A stretch of DNA of 64,000 nucleotides from Klebsormidium nitens. Taxonomy: Eukaryota; Streptophyta; Klebsormidiophyceae; Klebsormidiales; Klebsormidiaceae. Positions 46,580-57,940 of the stretch are shown piece after piece (position 1 is the first letter of the stretch; the number at the start of each line of letters is the position of its first letter). A program made the position numbers and the translations under genes. A model generated the notes under the pieces. That model did no database searches, was not told where the DNA came from, and saw only the letters and a list, made by a program, of their open reading frames with translations. The DNA lies in assembly GCA_000708835.1 (NCBI GenBank), contig DF237364.1, positions 1 through 64,000 of the forward strand. The letters are read 5' to 3'.

Positions 46580-47496
46580 GGCCTTCCGGCCTCTGCAACC
46601 CTGCCTATGCTAATGCAGGTTTGCATCGCCGCATCTGCAGCATGGGATTGAGCTGGGGAGTGCCATCAGGTGCAGAGGCACACCTTTCATCATCACGGCA
46701 GAAATCCTTATAACAAGATGTGTCAGAAAATGAATGCATGCTCCTGCTGCCACCTTCATCAGGCGAGCTTTTTTGTCAGCAGCTTTCACAAATCAGCTGG
46801 ACCCATACACAAATGCCCAGAGCAGGGCCGCAAAACTAATCAAGCCAGCTGAACAGAAGACGGTGCAATCGTAAAGAACAGGCCCTCGTCTAATCAGCCT
46901 CTGTCGATCGCTTTGAAGTTGGAGAAGCTTTTCACAGGCGCTGACACTGAAGGGAGTGAAGCTGCCTTTCTGGCTTCCAAGGCTCACAAAGTTAGGGTTT
47001 GACGCAGTGCTTCTGGTGCGTCCGATACTCAGCCCGCCAACCATCGACCGCCTCTATTTGATTTGAGCTACTCGGAAAAAGGCCCTCTAAATCGTTTGGG
47101 ATGAGCAAACTGTAGTTCAGAGCAAACCTGCTGCCACTGGCAGAACAGAACCACTTGAAGACGTTCTGTGCAGCTTGTAGTAGAGGGGCGCATGCTTGGC
47201 CAGGTGGTGAAGTACTTCCTTTGAAGTTTACAGCTTTCTGCCTGCTACTGCTGTTGCTCCTTCTCTGGCAAGCCATACCCTGCGTATCAGCTTCTGAAGC
47301 TGAACCGAGTTTGTATCTTGCGTGTCAAGGGCAGGCAATCCAATCCTTCAATTCAACCTGCTGAATATCTATTTCCGGGCAACCATCAATTAGTTTGATT
47401 GTAAACGACGGGAAGGTGACACTGACAGAAGAGGAGCTAAGGAAAACGTCCAAAATCAAACAAAACCTAAAAGAGAAAAGCTGCTGTGCTTTTGGG
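46580..47496. promoter_or_regulatory. Shared divergent promoter, TTLL9-like and PP4 genes, with telo-box
   Basis: The two start codons are 917 bp apart and point away from each other. A telo-box (TTAGGGTTT) sits at 46,992-47,000, about 500 bp from the PP4 ATG. No other gene is convincing in between; short frames here, such as one with a Leu run near 47,235, look like 5' leader sequence. A shared promoter is inferred from geometry. Confidence 0.4.
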
Positions 47497-50400
47497 ATGT
47501 CCGACCTAGACCGTCAGATTGAGCAGCTGCGGCGCTGTGAGCCTTTGAAGGAGAGTGAAGTAAAGGCGCTATGCACAAAAGCGATGGAGATCCTGGTGGA
47601 GGAGAGCAACGTGCAGCGTGTCGACTCCCCTGTCACGGTTGGTATGCTGGAACTCTCCTTGCAGGAAGTCTTTTGTGGGAGTACCAATCCCCGGCTAGTT
47701 TACAAGGGTTTACCCTGTTCCCCAGTTGCTGTCTGTGGTGGTAAATCAAAAGTCCATCTTTCTACGAGGCACATGGTAAAGTGGTACGAGTTACCGCTTG
47801 AGCGTCTTTCTTGTGGTTGTCAGCCCCTCTCAAATGATGACCAGTGATCGTACATCAAGAATTTTTGATGGACCTACTAGGTTGAGAACTAGGTTGAGAA
47901 AGCAGGTTTAGTGCGGGGCTGCTACTGTCAGCAAAACACCTAGAAGCAGCCCCTGACCTTGAAATCATGGGGCAACACTCTCGCTTTCAATTTGTGAAAG
48001 TACGCCGTGATGCACAAGAAAGTAGGGAGTTCATCGTGCGCGCCGTGTCCACTCTGGTGGAAGGCGCTGTGCTAGTCGCTCAAAACTGATCGTTAGTGGC
48101 ACAAACACCAGTGTAGGGGCGCACTCGACCTGCTAGCGCACACTTCATGTATCTCATTCTCGCTGGGCGATTGCGTGGCAATTGCCTCTGAAGTGTCTGA
48201 CTGGTAGAAAAGTTTAGATCCACTTAACAATATTTCAAGTAACTCTTTTTAAGTGACTCTCGTTTTTTGCTGTCCAGCTCTGTGGAGACATCCACGGCCA
48301 GTTCTATGACTTGAAAGAGCTGTTCACGGTTGGGGGGGAGTGTCCGCAGACCAACTACTTGTTCATGGGGGACTTCGTAGATCGAGGCTTCTACTCGGTG
48401 GAGACTTTCCTCCTCCTCCTTGCCCTCAAAGTGAGCTCCCTCGAGAACCGATTGGAGATCAGAGTTGCCATAAGCAGCTCATTCTGAGGATTTTGCAGTT
48501 TGACATTCAAGAAAGTCAGTTTGGCATACAAGAAAGTTCGTACCATGAAATGATTGCTGTGTACGCCTGCATTACAGAGCATGGAAGAAGCACTTGTTTT
48601 TCATAGCGCCCTTCCAGATCAAAGGCGGCTAGCGGACTCACGATTGTAAGGCGGCTCAAGGGGAGTCCTTCGGTGAAGAAAACAGTGTACGGTCAGATTA
48701 CGTTAGTCATGAATGTAATATATGTGTACTATCTACGAGTGAGGACAGACAGATACGAGTGACCCTGTCTGATTGTTGAGGTGGTTCTTGCAGGTACGCT
48801 ATCCAGACAGGATAACGTTGATACGCGGCAATCATGAAAGTAGGCAGATTACGCAGGTAAGTATCCCTCATGTTTGCGAAATGCGAAGTCCCCCAAGTAT
48901 CTTCTAAATGGTTCGTTTCATCCTTGACAAACGCGTCTCCTTGCAGACAGTGCTTGATGGAAGGCGCTGTAACCACCATGCATCCACTACTGAGACCTTG
49001 CGGCGTATCTTACATCGTACCCTGGAAGTGTTGCAAAACAAGAATGTTCAATAACGTTCTACTGCAGATTCTCCGAACCACAAGATGTATGAAAGTTGGT
49101 TCTGTAGATGACCGCCTCTCTGCTCAGAAGTTGAAAGTCTGAGCTCTGTGGAAGATGTTGAAAAGGCTATGCAAGCATAGCGCTGGCTTGTTGAGAAAGC
49201 AGACCCTTCCGTCGGCTTTACTTTCAGGTGTACGGGTTCTACGACGAATGTTTGCGGAAATACGGGTCCGTCAACGTGTGGCGATACTGCACCGACATAT
49301 TCGACTATCTAAGGTGAGGGACACCTCCCATGTGACTTGGCTGTCAAGGGTCCTGCTCTACAAGATTCTCGACGAACTGAAGTAGTTTGCAACACGACTG
49401 CGTTCTGGATCCAATAGTGTTTGATGATGGGCTTCTACCTTTGATGAGTTTGAGCGTCGGTGCTGGGAGCCGGCTCCAAGTCCCAATACTTTCCCAAACA
49501 GTGAAACCGCAAGTTCTGGCAACACAAGTCGTGGAGCAAGCATGGATCGTCATGTCCGTCTCTCTTGTCACGTGCCCTGCGCTTCCTTAGGTTAAGATCT
49601 CCTCATAGGGGAAAGAAATATTGACAGGATCAAAGTTTGATTTCCCTCAACGATGTGTGGGCGTGCTTATTTGCTCCGATATCCTCCGACCTACGTTCTG
49701 CATGGTTGATTCGATTGACATCAGTCGTTCATCCATTGTGTTGATTTGCTCTCCCTGATCTCTTGCCCTCTTGCAGTTTATCGGCGCTCATCGACAACCG
49801 AATCTTCTGCGTGCACGGGGGCCTCTCACCTTCGATCAGCACCCTTGACCAAGTGAGCTGACGAAACTTTTGGCTTGCGCTGAGGCAAATCGCGTCATCT
49901 TCCAATTCTTTTGTAAGCCGGCAGCCGCTTCTAGGGGACCTTCTTTAGCATCGCGCGTCTTCAAGCAGTAAGAGAGAGAAGTTCTGGTTTCTCAAGTGAG
50001 CATTGAGGTTTGCCTACCGTCAGCCGCTGTTTCCAACGGCGTCACAAATCCAACGGTCTCGATTTCGGACGGCAGTCTTACGAGGATCTTGGCACCATGC
50101 GATCGGCCTTGTCCACGCATGGCCTACGCCCACTTCAAGCAGACAGCCCACTCCTGGTGCGGCCCTGACCTGTTTTTCTTCTCAACATTGTCCATCGTTC
50201 AAGTCCTTTAAAGTATACTAACCCGCTCGTTGAAGGGTTCAGTTGCTCTGGCGGACTGAGCCTTTTCTCCGATTTCAGGAGATTCGAACCCCTTACTCGC
50301 ATCTCGGATCCGTGCGGTTGGTGCACCCAGGAGGCGCTTAGGCGAGTGGCGCAATGTGCGAGTTGCAAAGGTTTGATTTATCGAGAGCTCAATTTTGATG

Positions 50401-52023
50401 AACCATCTTAATCAATTCCACCTTCTTTCTCCCCCAGATCCGCGCAATTGACCGGAAGCAGGAGGTCCCCCACGACGGTGCGATGTGCGACTTGCTGTGG
50501 TCGGACCCGGAAGAGATCGAGGGGTGGGGCCTGAGCCCGCGGGGGGCAGGATACCTGTTTGGGGGTGACGTCGCGACGACCTTCTGCCATGACAACAAGG
50601 TGAGAGGAGACAAGGAGCGAGCGGTTCAAGGAAAGTGACGCAGAAATGGTTGGGAAACTGTATTGTCCGTTTCGCACTCGCTCATGTAATGAGCCAAGCA
50701 GGATCTCATGTAATGAGCCAAGGATCCTGTGAGCATGCTTGAGCAGCGTTCACATGTCAAGCGACGCAAGAGAGTACCTTATTCATAGCAACGCAGGATT
50801 GGTTCGAGAACTGGAATCTTATTTAACTCAGCCATTTTGATGTTAGGCATCCTTGAGCGACGGCCGATAGAACTAGCAAGTTGCAATTAGTTGCGTTGAG
50901 CTAGCCTCAAATGGTTGGGAACGAGGAATAGGCCACTCGAGGCAGTAGCCGACTCTCAAAACGAGCAAGGGGTTTCTTGAACGACGGGGTTTAAGTGCAC
51001 TTGAACCCTGTTGGCGAACAATCATTACGCTCTTTTCCACACGCATCGTTTGCTAATTTGCGCTCGCTAATGTTATGCCCCTCTCTTTTGATGCGAAGGT
51101 GGAGCTGATAGCGCGCGCGCACCAGCTGGTGATGGAGGGCTACAAGTGGCTCTTTAACCAGCAGCTCGTCACCGTTTGGTCTGCGCCCAACTACTGCTAC
51201 CGGTGAGCCTCCTTCCGCGGCACGTCAATCTTGGAAGCAAGTTGTTCTCGTTTTGAAGTCGTTGGCGTTGTGGCTCTTGTTTATAAAGCTGTGGCGCGCT
51301 GTCGAGTGCACGACTGCCAATGCCTTGGAGAGAGAGTCGGAAGCTTGATGCACTAGATGTTTGCTTTAGAGTACTCTTCCCTTCATTCAGCGACTAGATC
51401 ACAGCGAACGAACTGATCCAATAGCGTGGAGAGCGGAGCCATTGCGTTGAGGTCCTGGATAGAACGTTTGGCGTTTGAAATGACATCTCGGAGAGTGCGA
51501 GTCATGGAGAAGCGCTCCGTCGTGTCCCATCGTTCGATAACCAGTGAGCTTGAAGCGGGGCAAAGGGCTCGTTCTATAGGCGGTCCTTGCTTCCTTGCTG
51601 GAAACCTGTCGACCATTCCGCCAGAACAGGCTGTGCCTGTCTTATCTAAGCTGGGTGCGCTTGTGCAGGTGTGGGAACGTGGCCGCTATTTTGGAGCTGG
51701 ACGAGCATCTAGAGAAGAAGTTCACCGTCTTCGAAGCAGCACCCCAGGTAATTTGGTTTTCACGAACCGTCTCTACTTGCATGCCCAATGCCAGCCTTTA
51801 AATCCCTGAGGCAACCGTTCACTTAACACCAAGACAATCTGCCGTACATTCGCTGTTTTTGGTTCTGTCACGCGCTTCTCGCACTTTAGAGTTCCTTCTA
51901 GAGCAGGAGTCTTTGCAGTGATCTTGCAAGGACCGTCTTTTTTGACTTGACGTTACTTGTCTTCTCTCACAGGATGTTCGAGGCGTTCCCTCTTCCAAGC
52001 CTGCTCCGGACTATTTCCTTTAA
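47497..52023 (+). CDS. PPX: Protein phosphatase 4 catalytic subunit (PP4c/PPX), 304 aa, nine exons
   Basis: Exons: 47497-47637, 48278-48430, 48794-48856, 49228-49313, 49777-49852, 50438-50599, 51099-51202, 51669-51747, 51973-52023; total 304 residues, one short of the plant PPX length I recall (305). All metal and catalytic motifs of PPP phosphatases are present: GDIHG (about 50-54), GDFVDRG (78-84), RGNHE (109-113), [13 protein letters not shown], and the C-terminal DYFL whose last Leu is the carboxymethylation site. The start [20 protein letters not shown] and the [20 protein letters not shown] block match PP4 rather than PP2A or PP6. It dephosphorylates Ser/Thr in complexes with PP4R2/R3 scaffolds, in DNA damage and development. 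The one-residue deletion lies in the [10 protein letters not shown] segment. The first intron donor is an unusual GTTGGT. Confidence 0.95.
50681..50724. repeat. Short tandem duplication in PP4 intron 6
   Basis: CTCATGTAATGAGCCAAG occurs twice in direct tandem, 24 bp apart; the unit starts with a near-palindrome CTCATGTAATGAG. It lies in the intron between exons 6 and 7 of the PP4 gene. Function unknown. Confidence 0.7.
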
Positions 52024-52648
52024 GCAACTACCCAAAAAAGCCGCTTCGCGAATGCGATTAGCTCTAAAGCCACTTGCATGAGCCACTCGATCTTAGGGGA
52101 CTTCATATCCCCGTTCTTGTACTGTATGAAGAAGGAAGAAGGCCTTATGTGAGTCTGCTTCCGGCGTTTACTTGTCTAGAATGGTCACACGGCTCTTTGG
52201 AATGTTGAACCGTCGAGAAGGTAGCAAACCTGGCAAGCTGTAGGAATCATATCTGGTTTACGCAACGCTAGTCAACCATTGCTTATGCAAGATTGCTAGG
52301 GACGAGGCCGTCGAGTCGATGGTCGGGTTTTCTACAATTAAGAGCTCAGCTCCGGAATGCTTGCTCTATGGGTGCTCCAGTCCAACCTTTGATTGAGCTT
52401 CGTACGAGGGACCAGACTTCGGGCCTGCCTGCACTGTAACAGTTTCATCATTGCAGCGCCGAGCTCAATGCTGCCAAATGATGCCGCTGCTCAAGTGTCA
52501 ATACCTCATAGCCCGCACCGCCTTGCAGGCCGCGAAGTAGGTCGTGGTGGTGAATCGTGCTCGCGGCTCTCGGAATGGCGATGCAAGCATTTCAAGAACA
52601 TGTTCATGGCAGCTTGCCGTTGATTGATCGGAGTTTATAAACTTATCA

Positions 52649-52670
52649 CCCGCATCTTATACGATGCGGG
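52649..52670. repeat. Perfect hairpin downstream of PP4
   Basis: CCCGCATC-TTATAC-GATGCGGG: an 8-bp perfect stem with a 6-bp loop, 626 bp beyond the PP4 stop, next to a run of GCATGTGCATG-like inverted sequences (52,697-52,750). It could be part of a small foldback element or a chance hairpin. Confidence 0.4.
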
Positions 52671-52895
52671 CTTGCAAATTGTCTTATAATTAGCTGAGCC
52701 TGCATGTGCATGCCGACCAGATACTGCCTGGCATGCGCATGCATGTGCATGATATATTGCCTTCAATGTAGCCTGAAGTCGAATTCGAGCTCTTAGTAGC
52801 CTGGCGGCTAGCTAGCCGCGGCGGCCCCGATACTTGCATGATGGCGGCACCATATACACATGAGCCTAGCCTAGCTAGCCCTACTAACATATATA

Positions 52896-53626
52896 CCGTA
52901 GTGGAACGTAATGATTCCGAATGCTTGAAAACCTTATTTATTTTATTGAATGCGAGCGACTTTCAGCAATTATTTTCCTGAATCCGACCCTGAATCCGAA
53001 TGGTCCTGAGAATTAAATTCGGATTCTCATTTTGCCTGTCCAAATTCTACGGCAGGCACTGTGAACACTTCTCCAACGTTTATATATACAATGAAATCAT
53101 GAAAAGCTTGAGCACCATGCGTAATGAATCACTATCTAGCTGATTGTATGCACCTTCAACGTAGCGCGGGAGAAAGCTTCTTGCCAAACCCGAAGGAAAG
53201 GATGTCAGACTGCCGGCTCTTTGCTCTAGCATTGTTTGAAGCGGAGACTGTAGCGCGTCCTATGGTGGCCAGCCTTGCTGGCTGTTCTCCTGACATTGCG
53301 CCCTTTTGTTCCGTCTTGTCAAAACCTCGTCTGATCTGTGTGCTACAGAGCAGACTGCAAGCTACCTGGGGTAGCCGCCGCGCCGCGGTCGCGCGCCCGG
53401 CGCGGCCGCGCCCAGCCATGCGCTCAGCGGCCGCGCTGTGCTGCAAGCCCTGGCCATACGGGCGCCGTCGGAGTTTATTTATAAATCCGAATTTTCAAAA
53501 TCCGAATGCTGGAATGGAGTTATTTTCTGAATGCGAATCTGCACTTTCCGAACCCAAAAGTGGGTTTCTAACTTTCCGAAGGCAAATAATTATTTATTTA
53601 TTCGGAATCATTACGTTCCACTACGG
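52896..53626. mobile_element. 731-bp MITE with 27-bp perfect terminal inverted repeats
   Basis: The first 27 bp (52,896-52,922, starting CCGTAGTGGAACGTAATG) recur exactly as the reverse complement at 53,600-53,626. A TA dinucleotide flanks both ends (52,894-52,895 and 53,627-53,628), as expected for a TA target-site duplication of Tc1/mariner-like elements. Subterminal TCCGAAT-type motifs recur inside in both orientations. The interior has a GC-rich core (53,380-53,460) and no transposase frame, so the element is non-autonomous. It sits between PP4 and PSF1 and does not disturb either. Confidence 0.88.
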
Positions 53627-53628
53627 TA

Positions 53629-54640
53629 CGTTGAATCACTCAGCTAGTCATGTGTACATACGCATGCATAAGTCAGTGCACACGGTGACAGTACAATGAT
53701 CGATCGAACTAGCTGCATCACATGGCATTGACACTTGTAGTTTAATCCTGGTGTCGCGTTCAAAGTTTATCTGCCCGGCCCGGCCGTCACTGGCCGTACT
53801 TATAAGCTAGTTGACGTGTCAAGGTTGCCGTACGTAGACCAAGAGTGGCCGCCTGTTAGAGCATACTAAGTCATGGTGCCGGCTGCGGGGAAAAAGCCAC
53901 TGACAGCCCAGCCACACCGTACATTAACGGTAAACAGAAAGGCAGTTGTACGATGAGAGATGCTAACACATGTGGGCCACGCTAAAAATATGTGGCCGCG
54001 GCCTCGCAAGACTGGAAGCCACGGATTGAAAGACGGGATTGTTGCGTGTCCGAGCTAGCCTGTTCTTTGCAATCTTCGATGGCCGCATAACAGGGCAAAG
54101 AGTTGACTAGCAATAAATTGAATAGCTCCAGCCCGGAGAAATCTGGAGGCTTTCATCTAAAAACAATTCCACTCAAGGTGGAAAGACTGCTTTCTGGTTT
54201 AGCGCTACACAGTGAGGGAACCTCTGCACAGGATCGTCCCTGTAAGCGGCAATGTAAGTTCGACCGAAGAGCATTACCCTCCAACGGTTTACCTTATTGC
54301 ATCCTGATTTTGGAGCCACAGTCGCGGCTCACGGCTGTCCCTTCCGTCCCATCACATTGACACAGTACCAATCGCATGTCATGATTCGATATGTGAGAGG
54401 ATGCCCTGCAAGTGGAGATTACACGCCTGATTGATGCCCACTTATTGGCGATGTGCCGGATAAGTTTTTCAATTTGAGCGACCAAAAGACAAGTAGTCCT
54501 CCCGTGGACGAGACTAGAAACATTTGCTATTGAAAGAGATTGGGACGAAAAGGGCAAACGAATAACAACAACCTCTCAAGAAAAACTGAAATCAGAAAGT
54601 GAAAGACGTCACGTAACGGCTTTAGCGGTCGACCTCGATG
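53629..54640. other. Intergenic, no gene seen
   Basis: No recognisable gene, RNA or mobile-element terminus. This is the gap between the MITE and the region downstream of PSF1, where its missing last exon might lie. Confidence 0.45.
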
Positions 54641-54739
54641 ACTATCCAATGAAGCGTTGATCGGCATTATGCGGCCATGACAAGAGTTTTACGTTCTCAC
54701 TCCGTTCTTGAGAGGTTTGAGTGTGAAACGAATATTGTA

Positions 54740-54800
54740 CAGCGTAGTGACCTTGAACAATGAGAGGCTCCGCCTCAGCGCGCTTCGTGAGATGCCGCAA
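54740..54800 (-). repeat. Degenerate copy of PSF1 exon 5 3' half
   Basis: On the minus strand this piece reads RHLTKRAEAEPLIVQ, near-identical to the RHFIKRAEAEPLIAQ that ends exon 5 of PSF1 about 570 bp upstream. It is followed in frame by GHYAVQYSF and 24 more codons to a stop, so it could also be an alternative last exon. No strong acceptor is visible directly before it. Confidence 0.55.
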
Positions 54801-55159
54801 CCGAAACAGGAAGACCTTGGGCAACGAAGAGGTGGACCTATAACGAATTGGGGCTCTCATAAGCGCGCCCTGGCTTGTACTCTGAGCGACTTGACCTCGG
54901 CTCGGGCCCACACACTGCAGAGAGTTGAACGAAGGCGGAAAGGACGGGGCCTTAGGAGTGGAAGAAAGCGCGCCATTCCAATTCAAGGACAAGGCAATCC
55001 TGAGGCACTATGGGCGGTTGACCTATGCAATGAGTGGTTCGAGTTTGATGAATTGGCGCGTGCAGGTTACGACAGGCCAAAAAGGGGCCCAACCAGAGCA
55101 GAAATGAACCGCAAGAGTTGGAACGTGTGGGCTCCTGAGGCCGGTGGAAGTCGTTGAGG

Positions 55160-55215
55160 CGTGCCGACCGGCGCGATGAGCGGCTCCGCCCCGGCGCGCT
55201 GGCAGAAGTGCAGAG
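55160..55215 (-). repeat. Second degenerate copy of PSF1 exon 5 3' half
   Basis: Reads LHFCQRAGAEPLIAPV on the minus strand, matching RHFIKRAEAEPLIAQ of exon 5. It lies 150 bp beyond the exon 5 donor. Substitutions at key positions and loss of the donor make it a likely decayed duplicate. Confidence 0.55.
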
Positions 55216-55315
55216 AGGCGAAACTAGGACGGACTCCTAGGACGGACTCGAACGGCATTGGGACGAATTTCGACAAAAAGAGGGCCTCAGAAAAGAATTC
55301 AAATTGCACGCTGAC

Positions 55316-57940
55316 CTGCGCGATGAGCGGCTCGGCCTCGGCGCGCTTGATGAAGTGTCGCGTGTGCGGCACGAGGTGCACGACCTTGTCGTCCAGCAGC
55401 ATGGCGCCCGCGTCGCGCAGCACCTGGCACTCGATGTACGGGTCCTTCGGGGGAAGCATGTCCTGTGCCATTTGGGGATGTAAGGGCTTTGCTTCTTTTC
55501 TTCAAAATCGGAGACTTTGGGATCTGCGCCTTTGAGGTTTCCAAAACGGCGAATTTGAATAGATGTACGGGTCCTTCGAGGGAAGCATCTTTTGCCATAG
55601 GGGTGGGGGGGTTGAGTTGCTAGAATCTGCGTCGCGTAAGGTTTACAGAGGCGATTTCGAACGAATGTATGGACCCTCCGGGGGATCATGTCCTGCAGCT
55701 CCTGCTACAGGGGTTGGGGGTTTGGATTGTATAACCTCAGCGTTTTCGAAGTTCAAAAAACGACAACTCTGAATAGGCGGATGGATCCTTCGGGGGGCGC
55801 ATGTCCTGCCAACGCGGATGGCGGTTCCGACATTGACAATTTGCGTCTTCGAAGTTGCCAAAATGAAGAATTTGAATGGATGTACCGGTCCTCCGGGAAG
55901 CGGATGTCCTGCTAAAGGCTTTCGGGGACGTAAGGGCTCTGGTTTTCTAAAACTTCGGTACTGAGGAACTAAAACCTTTTTAAGAAACAAACCAGATGCG
56001 TACTTTGAGGGAGAGCCTGTCCTGTCACAGGGATTGAAGGTTTAAGGGCTTTGCTTCTTTCTTCGAAAACTGTAGACTTACACGGCTAAAAAATTCGGAG
56101 AAGCATGTCCTGACAAAAGGCGGAATTGCACAAGTGGCGTCGGGTTAAAAGGGTCCGCGATGCAGAACCAATCGGCTTTTGAGTCATTTTCCTAATAGTC
56201 TATCCTAATGTCACGCCGACTTGGGCTTTACAACCATATGATGAGGGACATGAGGAAAATTTCGCACACATGGCCTACGGCCTCTTGAAGACAACACGGT
56301 TTGTGGAATACAGGGCTTTCGAACACTACGGGTCCTTTCAATTTGAACTTTGCGCCAAACGCAACAGAACCATCAGCAGTCCCTCGGAGCTCCAATGGTT
56401 GATTGGCCAACTTAAGGAACTTCGCAGGCGTTCTTTGAACCGTTAGTACCAAAAGAGGAGCGCATGTACTGAAACCCTTTTTTTTCTCCTCACCATGACA
56501 GCATTCACGATCTTCTATTTCAGCTCGTGCTACTCACCACCGTCAGGTCGATGCCGATGCCGTCCGGCCCCGTGCCCATGTACTCCCCCAGCAGCTTGTC
56601 GTACGCCTTGAAGCAGTCCCGCTCAGCTGCGCTCAGCTTCTCGGACACGTTTTCGGGCAGGACCGCGCCTAGTTGCCACCGCAGCGCACGCACCTTCTCA
56701 GCACGCGTGTTGCTGCCATGCGAGCAGACGACGGAGTTGAGTGTCACACAAGTGTGCAGGAAACTTGCTCTTTTGCTGGAATGATTCTGGTCTGGAGTCG
56801 ATGCTGCCTTGAGCTTTCATCAACAGTTAGCAGAGTTTGTGCAGACTTTCGAACATCTGTGCAACAACCATTCAATCTTCCTCTCTGAAAGAAACATAGA
56901 ATACAGCCTACTAGGTTGGAACAAAGAGTCCGGTTTCGAAGAGTCTTTGGGGCGACTTTTTGCTCGACGTTCTTTAAGCAGCGGAATCCCTCCAAGTAAT
57001 TAGAGTCGCGCAAAAGAGAGAGTCATAGAACTCACGCATAGGCCAGCAGGCATCGCTTGTTGCGCAAGATGCTTTCGTGGTGAATGGCCACCGCAGCCCC
57101 GTCCTTTGGAGCCGCACCGGCGAAGCCGCTAGGTTCCTCGCTCACCCGACTTTACTCATGCAGAGAAGCGGGTCACAGTGAGCAGATCTCAAAAGTGTCA
57201 GTGTGTCACATCTAGCTGGCCCCCAGTCGACCAGTAACATTACTCGGATTTCTTGTGATATTGTTTCTAACAAATAGGGGAGGAAGGGGGCAGTTGTGCC
57301 CCTTCTTTTCATTGCCTCCACTTAGAAACGAGACGGGAGGACAAGCGGTTTGAGATGGGAAACAGAGTCTTCGAGGACCACTGCATGTTTGCTTAGATGC
57401 AAGCGGCGGGCGAATATTCATCCACGGCGTTGCAGTAGAATTCCACGGCTTACCTAACGATGTTTCTGATGTATGAGTAGTGCTCTCGAGTCTCCTCCAG
57501 CACCTGGCTCACCAGATCCTCCTGGAGATACGAAAACCGAGGTATTGGGTGAGATAGACAATTAACAAAGTTGTCCGTTCTATCTGTATCAGAACTTCGT
57601 CCGACCACTTGACTATGGGAAAAACAGGTGTGATTTCGTACATTCTAAACACAAATTTCTCCCTCAACAGCCGAGTGATCCAGACAACGAAAAATATTCA
57701 AATCAAAAGGGGCCCTGCGAGCGCAGACCGGTTGCTTAGCGAAGCCGCCGGCATATAATGCTATGAGTCCCGCATCGGGCGATAGCATGGGGAGAAGAAG
57801 GGCCCTTGCGCACAGTGGTTGATTGGTCTTGCAGGCAACTCATTAGTGAGGGATCCAGAGCGCACGTTGTAAGTGTTGATCTTGTCGGCGTCGGCGCGGT
57901 ACTCCTCCCTGACCAGCTCCGCTGCCTTGCGCCCAAACAT
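55316..57940 (-). CDS. PSF1: GINS complex subunit PSF1, 193 residues resolved, last exon not placed
   Basis: Exons (minus): 57940-57866, 57521-57454, 57149-57036, 56712-56538, 55462-55316. Exon 1 begins MFGRKAAELVRE, exon 3 ends HHESILRNKRCLLAYA, exon 4 reads NTRAEKVRALRWQLGAVLPE, and exon 5 reads DMLPPKDPYIECQVLRDAG, ending HFIKRAEAEPLIAQ; these are diagnostic of PSF1. As one of four GINS subunits, PSF1 joins CDC45 and MCM2-7 in the replicative CMG helicase. PSF1 is usually about 196-200 residues and ends a few residues after this point, so only a tiny last exon is missing. The exon 3 acceptor (AAAG) is the weakest call. The gene is divergent from IDI and 1,291 bp away. Exon 5 is flanked on both sides by partial copies of itself. 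Confidence 0.85.
55560..56115 (-). repeat. Tandem array of PSF1 exon-5 acceptor/exon starts in intron 4
   Basis: On the minus strand, the sequence spanning the exon 5 acceptor and its first eight or so codons recurs at about 55,562-55,598, 55,665-55,700, 55,778-55,815 and 55,877-55,915, plus weaker traces near 56,010 and 56,095, at 98-128 bp spacing. Three of the copies keep CAG-GACAT; encoded starts read DMIPRR, DMRPPKD and DIRFPED, compared with DMLPPKD in the real exon. Each unit thus carries a potential 3' splice site. Confidence 0.7.

Noticed and set aside
50270-50370. tRNA-like sequence inside PP4 intron 5
   Set aside because: GGGGTTCGAATCTCC resembles a T arm, but I could not assemble the other arms of a cloverleaf.
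51426-51809. 127-residue frame within the PP4 gene
   Set aside because: It lies across an intron and exon 8 of PP4 in another frame; the PP4 reading explains the conserved part.
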